Shown piece after piece: positions 60,104 to 64,000 of a DNA stretch of 64,000 bases (position 1 is the first letter of the stretch; each line of letters starts with the position of its first letter). The DNA is from Parabacteroides sp. Marseille-P3160 (lineage in GTDB: Bacteria > Bacteroidota > Bacteroidia > Bacteroidales > Tannerellaceae). The notes beneath the pieces are model-generated. The model did no database searches. It saw nothing but the letters and a program-made list of their open reading frames with translations, and was not told the DNA's origin. The stretch lies in the NCBI RefSeq assembly GCF_900162725.1, contig NZ_LT799418.1:559882-623881 (forward strand), read 5' to 3'. Both the position numbers and the translations under genes were made by a program.

Positions 60104-62233
60104 ATGTGTAATTTATTATTGATGCTTTTAATGTTATGGGGAGGATGTCGCGATAATGGAAACGGTACTCCTGATTCACCGATCCCTGATCCTCCAACTC
60201 CGAGTTCGGAGATCTATTTGACCCCGCGCCAAGCAGATTCGAATCAAATAGAATTTAAGAAAGATGGGGATGGTTGGATTGTAACAACCGGCGGTTTTGA
60301 TCCCTTTTTCTTTGTTGATGCATCCAAAGAGGTTAATATCAAGACACATTATATACTTTCTTTTGAAAGTTTCAATACGACAGAATCTTTGCCGCTTATT
60401 ATTTTTGTTGGAAGTGCCCTGGACAACAATCATTTGATCGAAGGGTACAGGATGCCTCGTACTGAAGGATGGATCACAAATTCATATGATATATCCGTTA
60501 CATTAGAATCGCCTCCTACTCCCTTCACACAGCTTCGTATCCGTTTTGGGATGTCTGCGGGTAAAACATTCAAGGTAAGAAATTTCATATTGCGTGAGCC
60601 GACTGAGCAAGAAAAAGAATCAGTTGAAAATAGGGAAAATCTGGAAAGGCAAGATCAAGAATTGACGGCCCGTTTACAAAAATATTTGTCTAAAAATTTC
60701 CAATCAAGGATAACGTCGATTCAGGCAAATCACGGTGACGGAAAAATCCTTATAAACGGACAAACAAATAGAACCGATTTCAAAAATATAGGGTTAGCTG
60801 AAATTCCCATGTGGGAAGATGCGACTAATTTGAAAAAGCCTACAACATTTATACCGCTTACATCAAGTGATATATCTGTATCGATTGATCGAATAGCAGA
60901 TGATAAGCACGATCGTTTATTATCGGGATGGGCTATTGTTGAAGCCAAAGCGGATGGATATGAATTACTGTCGGCAATGCATTATATTGACGATATAACA
61001 CCTCGGTCGCATTTGTCAAATATAATACCTCGTACTTTAAAAGGCATTGGAGGGTGCCCTCCCGATCATCAGGATATGATTGATTTAGGTATTGCATCCG
61101 TAACATTCAACATCTTACTGGATCAGGTTTTATATACAGAAAATGGTGCAGGACGTATCCCTTATACCTATGCAGGAAAAACTTGGTATGCAGACGTTCA
61201 GGGCGAACATTTGAAAGGTATAGACAAGGATATGAAAATCGCTCAACAGAAAAACTGGATGGTATCTGCCATTCTTCTAATTCCGGTGAACAGAAGCGGA
61301 GATAAAAAATCATGGTTAGGGCTGGCTGCTCATCCTGAGACCCAACCAAGTGCAGCATTCTCTATGCCAAATTTTACGACAAAGGAAGGTGCAGAAGCTT
61401 ATGCAGCCACAATGAGTTTCTTGACCGAACGGTATAGTAATGAAACTTACGGGCGTATTCATCATTGGATTATCCATAATGAAATACAAAACGGATTTTA
61501 TTGGTGTAATGCGGGGAAAAAAACAAAAGAAACATATATGAATTTATATCAGAAATCAATGCGGACAGTATATCTATTAGCACGGCAGTATGATGAGAAT
61601 GCTAAAGTCCTGATATCATTAGATCATGATTGGAATCGTATAGGAGATCCTCGTGGATTTAAAGGGAAAGAGGTTCTCGAATTATTAAATAGTTTTGGGC
61701 GCAAAGAGGCTGATTTTGAATGGGGTATTGCGTATCATCCATATGCTCAGAATATAAATAATCCTCGTACATGGGAAGATACTCAGGCAACATATAGTTT
61801 CGATACACCCTATTTGACATTCAAAAATTTGGAGGTATTGGATGCCTGGACAAATCAACCAAGTGTACTCTTTAAAGGTAAGCCTCGCGAAATTCAATTT
61901 ACCGAACAGGGGTTAAATTCTCCGGATTATGGCGAAAAGTCATTATGGGATCAGGCTGCCGGAATGGTTTACATCTGGGAAAAAGTAATCAGAATGAAAA
62001 ATGTAACGGCATTTCAATATCATCTATGGGCAGATGCTTATGAAGAGGAGGGATTACGTTTAGGCTTGAGGAAATATTATGATGCCCAAGGCGATCCTCT
62101 CGGCAAAAAACCTATATGGGAGGTATATCGTGCTTTTGAAACTTCGGATTGGGACAATGTGAAAGAAAAATATAAATCAACGTTAGGTATTAGTAACTGG
62201 GACGAGGTCTATTATAAAGGTACTATTTATTAA
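60104..62233 (+). CDS. DUF5722 glycosidase-like lipoprotein
   Basis: A 709-residue lipoprotein (LLLMLLMLWGGC, Cys15). Residues about 40-165 form a beta-sandwich; the C-terminal barrel (about 300-690) contains RIHHWIIHNEIQNG and REIQFTEQGLNS. The Glu in HNEI and that in FTEQG sit like the acid/base and nucleophile of clan GH-A hydrolases, so it is probably a retaining glycosidase. The N-terminus (MCNLL) lacks the usual Lys; an upstream ATG at 60097 is out of frame by one base across a short A-run. It is the last gene of the PUL. Confidence 0.75.
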   Translation: MCNLLLMLLMLWGGCRDNGNGTPDSPIPDPPTPSSEIYLTPRQADSNQIEFKKDGDGWIVTTGGFDPFFFVDASKEVNIKTHYILSFESFNTTESLPLIIFVGSALDNNHLIEGYRMPRTEGWITNSYDISVTLESPPTPFTQLRIRFGMSAGKTFKVRNFILREPTEQEKESVENRENLERQDQELTARLQKYLSKNFQSRITSIQANHGDGKILINGQTNRTDFKNIGLAEIPMWEDATNLKKPTTFIPLTSSDISVSIDRIADDKHDRLLSGWAIVEAKADGYELLSAMHYIDDITPRSHLSNIIPRTLKGIGGCPPDHQDMIDLGIASVTFNILLDQVLYTENGAGRIPYTYAGKTWYADVQGEHLKGIDKDMKIAQQKNWMVSAILLIPVNRSGDKKSWLGLAAHPETQPSAAFSMPNFTTKEGAEAYAATMSFLTERYSNETYGRIHHWIIHNEIQNGFYWCNAGKKTKETYMNLYQKSMRTVYLLARQYDENAKVLISLDHDWNRIGDPRGFKGKEVLELLNSFGRKEADFEWGIAYHPYAQNINNPRTWEDTQATYSFDTPYLTFKNLEVLDAWTNQPSVLFKGKPREIQFTEQGLNSPDYGEKSLWDQAAGMVYIWEKVIRMKNVTAFQYHLWADAYEEEGLRLGLRKYYDAQGDPLGKKPIWEVYRAFETSDWDNVKEKYKSTLGISNWDEVYYKGTIY

Positions 62234-62438
62234 TAAAAAGGGTGGACATACACTGTTCATGTGATTTTGTAAATGTAAAACAACAGGACATAGGCATTTT
62301 ATATCTGCCCGCAAATTTCAAAAGGAATAATATGGACGAAAATCTCTAAGGATACCTGTTCTGCCTAAATCTTCAAAAAAATATCCTACTTTTACGGATA
62401 AAAGTTGGATGGATGATGAAAATGGATAAAATAAGGGG

Positions 62439-62458
62439 CTGTCCGACTTTTTGGACAG
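62439..62458. terminator. Hairpin between the PUL and higA
   Basis: The stem ctgtcc (62439-62444) pairs with ggacag (62453-62458) around an 8-base loop. T-rich tracts lie on both sides, so it could serve convergent transcripts. Confidence 0.6.
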
Positions 62459-62463
62459 TCTCT

Positions 62464-62775
62464 TTACATGCCTGCTATTAGTTTTACAATTTCAATCCTT
62501 AGTCCGAGAGCATTCATTATTCGATAGAATGTAGCAACACTTGGATTTATAGATCCATTCTCGATGCGCGAAATATATGATTTAGTTACATTGATTCTTT
62601 TTGCAAGTTCAGATTGCGTTACTTTAGCTTCTCGTCTTGCACCCAGTAATATCTGGCCTGTATAAAAAGCATATGCTTCTTCATCGAACTTTACTCGCTC
62701 GGGGGTCCCCGGTGTTCCAAACTCTTTATTAAGTTCTGCACTAATATCAGTCAGCATGTTGTCTTTTGTATTCAT
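62464..62775 (-). CDS. higA: HigA-like XRE antitoxin
   Basis: A 103-residue protein. The HTH (EAKVTQSELAKRINVTKSYISRIENGSINPSVATFYRIM, split about 47-90) is the Cro/C1 type of HigA antitoxins. The N-terminus begins MNTKDNMLTDISAEL; an internal ATG six codons on is another possible start. It lies downstream of, and overlaps, the toxin gene by 29 bases, the reversed toxin-antitoxin order of higBA loci. It would neutralise the toxin and repress its own promoter. Confidence 0.85.
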   Translation of the reverse strand: MNTKDNMLTDISAELNKEFGTPGTPERVKFDEEAYAFYTGQILLGARREAKVTQSELAKRINVTKSYISRIENGSINPSVATFYRIMNALGLRIEIVKLIAGM

Positions 62776-63088
62776 AATATTTCTCCTTTATTTTTAGAGC
62801 CTTTTCAATTTCTAATGGTGGGGTTTTTTGCGTTTTCTTTTGGAAACCGTTAAATAAAATAACTATTTGTCCATCATCAAAAATGAAAAAGATACGATAA
62901 ATATTGCTATTGTATTCTATACGGAGTTCATACAGTCCGTCCCGTATAGATTTTATGAACTTTATAGGCAAACGGTCTTCTGTTTCAAGCAACGAAAGTA
63001 TATATTTCACCTTTAAAACTTCCTTTTCTGTCAATGTAGCAAGAAATTCCTTATAATATCGACCGAACGCTATTACTTTTCTTTTCAT
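62747..63088 (-). CDS. higB: HigB/RelE-like toxin (Gp49 family)
   Basis: A 113-residue basic protein of the phage-derived Gp49-like/HigB family: FLATLTEKEVLKVKYILSLLE (about 15-35), LPIKFIKSIRDGLYELRIEYNSNIYRIFFIFDDGQIVILFNGFQKKTQKTPPLEIEKA (split about 40-98). The ELRIEY and YRIFF strands and the KKT-KTP segment are conserved in ribosome-dependent mRNA interferases. It precedes the antitoxin gene. Its start is immediately downstream of a -7 element, so its mRNA may have no leader. Confidence 0.88.
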   Translation of the reverse strand: MKRKVIAFGRYYKEFLATLTEKEVLKVKYILSLLETEDRLPIKFIKSIRDGLYELRIEYNSNIYRIFFIFDDGQIVILFNGFQKKTQKTPPLEIEKALKIKEKYYEYKRQHAD

Positions 63089-63092
63089 AGTG

Positions 63093-63120
63093 CAAATATA
63101 ACGAAAGTTGCAATATATTG
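63093..63120 (-). promoter_or_regulatory. higBA promoter with palindromic operator
   Basis: The minus strand has TATATTTG (63093-63100) as a -7 box, five bases before the higB start. A perfect 10-bp palindrome, CAATATATTG (63111-63120), lies upstream of it and is a candidate HigA operator. Confidence 0.55.
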
Positions 63121-63299
63121 AAACTTTTATAGATTATTTTTATTCTTCTTTCCTTTTCTTGTCTATTAGTATCCTTTCCAACATATATTTTTATGTGAAT
63201 GAAATAAACGATTTAACGAAATGGAAAAAGAAAGAGTATTATTCGGGTGCAATGAATCGGGAGAGAACAGATGATGAAAGCAATTTTTAAAGCGGCCGG

Positions 63300-63688
63300 G
63301 AAATTTTGTTTTCGGAAAATGCACTTGCTTCTTCGGTTAAAGGGGCAACTTCAGAGCAGACTGAAAGTGACGAATGGTTTCTGTTGGTGGGTGCCAGTAC
63401 TGCCGATGGGGGGAGTCGGGGAATTTATATGTATAAATTCAATGTAGGGTCCGGGAAGACGGTACTTTGATGAAATTGAATTTGTTGATAGGGTTCGAAG
63501 GTTCAGGACCGGATAAGAGCTGGCAGGATAAGCCTCATCTGCATAGTGTAAGGTATTCTCCCGACAGACGGTTTTTGTTCGCTTTCGATTTGGGGACGGA
63601 TAGTCTCTATCGGCTGCATGCTACGGGAGCGACAGATGAAGGACAACCAGTTCTCTCGGAAAGTGGCTTCGGTTATGCAAAAAAATAG
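63300..63688 (+). pseudogene. Decayed lactonase-type beta-propeller gene
   Basis: One frame reads SDEWFLLVGASTADGGSRG and IYMYKFNVGSGKT, which matches the first blade of 6-phosphogluconolactonase-like propellers, and then stops near 63470. A second frame (from 63467) reads KPHLHSVRYSPDRRFLFAFD and LGTDSLYRLHATGA, matching a later blade, and stops at 63688. About 100 residues between them are missing and the frame changes, so this is a deleted, inactive gene. No start codon with a signal peptide is clear. Confidence 0.65.
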
Positions 63689-63774
63689 CGGATATTTATG
63701 CTGACAGCTGCAAAGTAATTTAATTTTTTTGTTTCTTTAGGCGCTTTAGTACCCATTTAAAATCTCTGATACAA

Positions 63775-64000
63775 TGAAGACCTGTTTGCCGCTTTCGATA
63801 TTATTTCTGTTTGTTTTTTTCTTAAAGGGTATGCCGTTTCGGAAAGAATCGCTCCGTATCAAGGAGGATCGGGTAAGTACACTAAATTGCCTCTTTGCCT
63901 CGGCAGTTGGCCGGCTATTTGGATGATGCCGACCTATTCCGTTCATGGTGGATGGCTTAAAAGCGGGGAAATTGATATTATGGAGCATGTCGGTTATATG
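63775..64000 (+). pseudogene. Decayed GH16 glucanase fragment, cut by the window end
   Basis: An ATG at 63775 gives a signal-like start (MKTCLPLSILFLFVFFLKG) that ends out of frame. In another frame the DNA reads GKYTKLPLCLGSWPAIWMMP, then GGWLKSGEIDIMEHVG, the conserved GH16 active-site region with the ExDxxE motif. Normal GH16 enzymes have about 80 residues between signal peptide and this block; here only some 20 remain and the frame shifts. The gene is thus truncated and probably inactive, unless the continuation beyond the window shows otherwise. Confidence 0.65.

Overview
The window looks like a Bacteroidales chromosome, most likely Parabacteroides or a close relative. Evidence: several SusC/SusD pairs, a complete starch-utilisation (sus) locus with a SusR regulator, an S46 dipeptidyl peptidase, Bacteroidetes-type -7 promoter elements (TAnnTTTG) and anti-sigma/STN-TonB signalling. 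The genus is an inference; no rRNA or marker search could be run.

Region 1 (1 to about 13,940) is the right-hand part of a tailed prophage, all on the plus strand. It holds tail-tip and tail-fibre proteins, a tail protein whose C-terminus carries the hallmark of a diversity-generating retroelement (DGR) variable region (about 8350-8450), two further receptor-binding proteins (one LamG/lectin-like), a lysis cassette (holin-like, coiled-coil membrane protein, lysozyme-like protein, candidate one-gene spanin), and a right-end operon with a DUF5053 gene behind a strong palindromic operator. No reverse transcriptase, template repeat, integrase or transposase is in the window, so the DGR target is an orphan here.

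Region 2 (about 13,940-17,000) is a patchwork of accessory genes: an HU-type DNA-binding protein, a RhuM remnant, an exported protein of unknown function and a divergent XRE/small-HTH regulator pair sharing an operator.

Region 3 (17,035-24,212) is a polysaccharide utilisation locus (PUL) with SusC, SusD, a DUF5000-type lipoprotein and a DUF4855-type lipoprotein, without an adjacent regulator or recognised glycosidase. A decayed membrane-protein fragment follows.

Region 4 (24,679-30,931) is core chromosome: ruvB, a polysaccharide flippase, a DPP7-type peptidase, and rubrerythrin divergent from rex.

Region 5 (30,928-43,363) is the sus locus: susC-susD-susE-susB-susA on the minus strand and susR divergent. 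A repeat-dense intergenic region lies between susR and susC.

Region 6 (43,360-49,605) holds a NUDIX hydrolase, topB, a malic enzyme and an exported fusion of a YdjC-type deacetylase with a serine beta-lactamase-like hydrolase.

Region 7 (49,824-62,233) is an ECF sigma/anti-sigma-controlled PUL: STN-containing SusC, SusD, a GH106-like hydrolase, a DUF1080 protein and a DUF5722 glycosidase-like lipoprotein. It is followed by a HigBA toxin-antitoxin pair and, to the window end, decayed lactonase and GH16 remnants.
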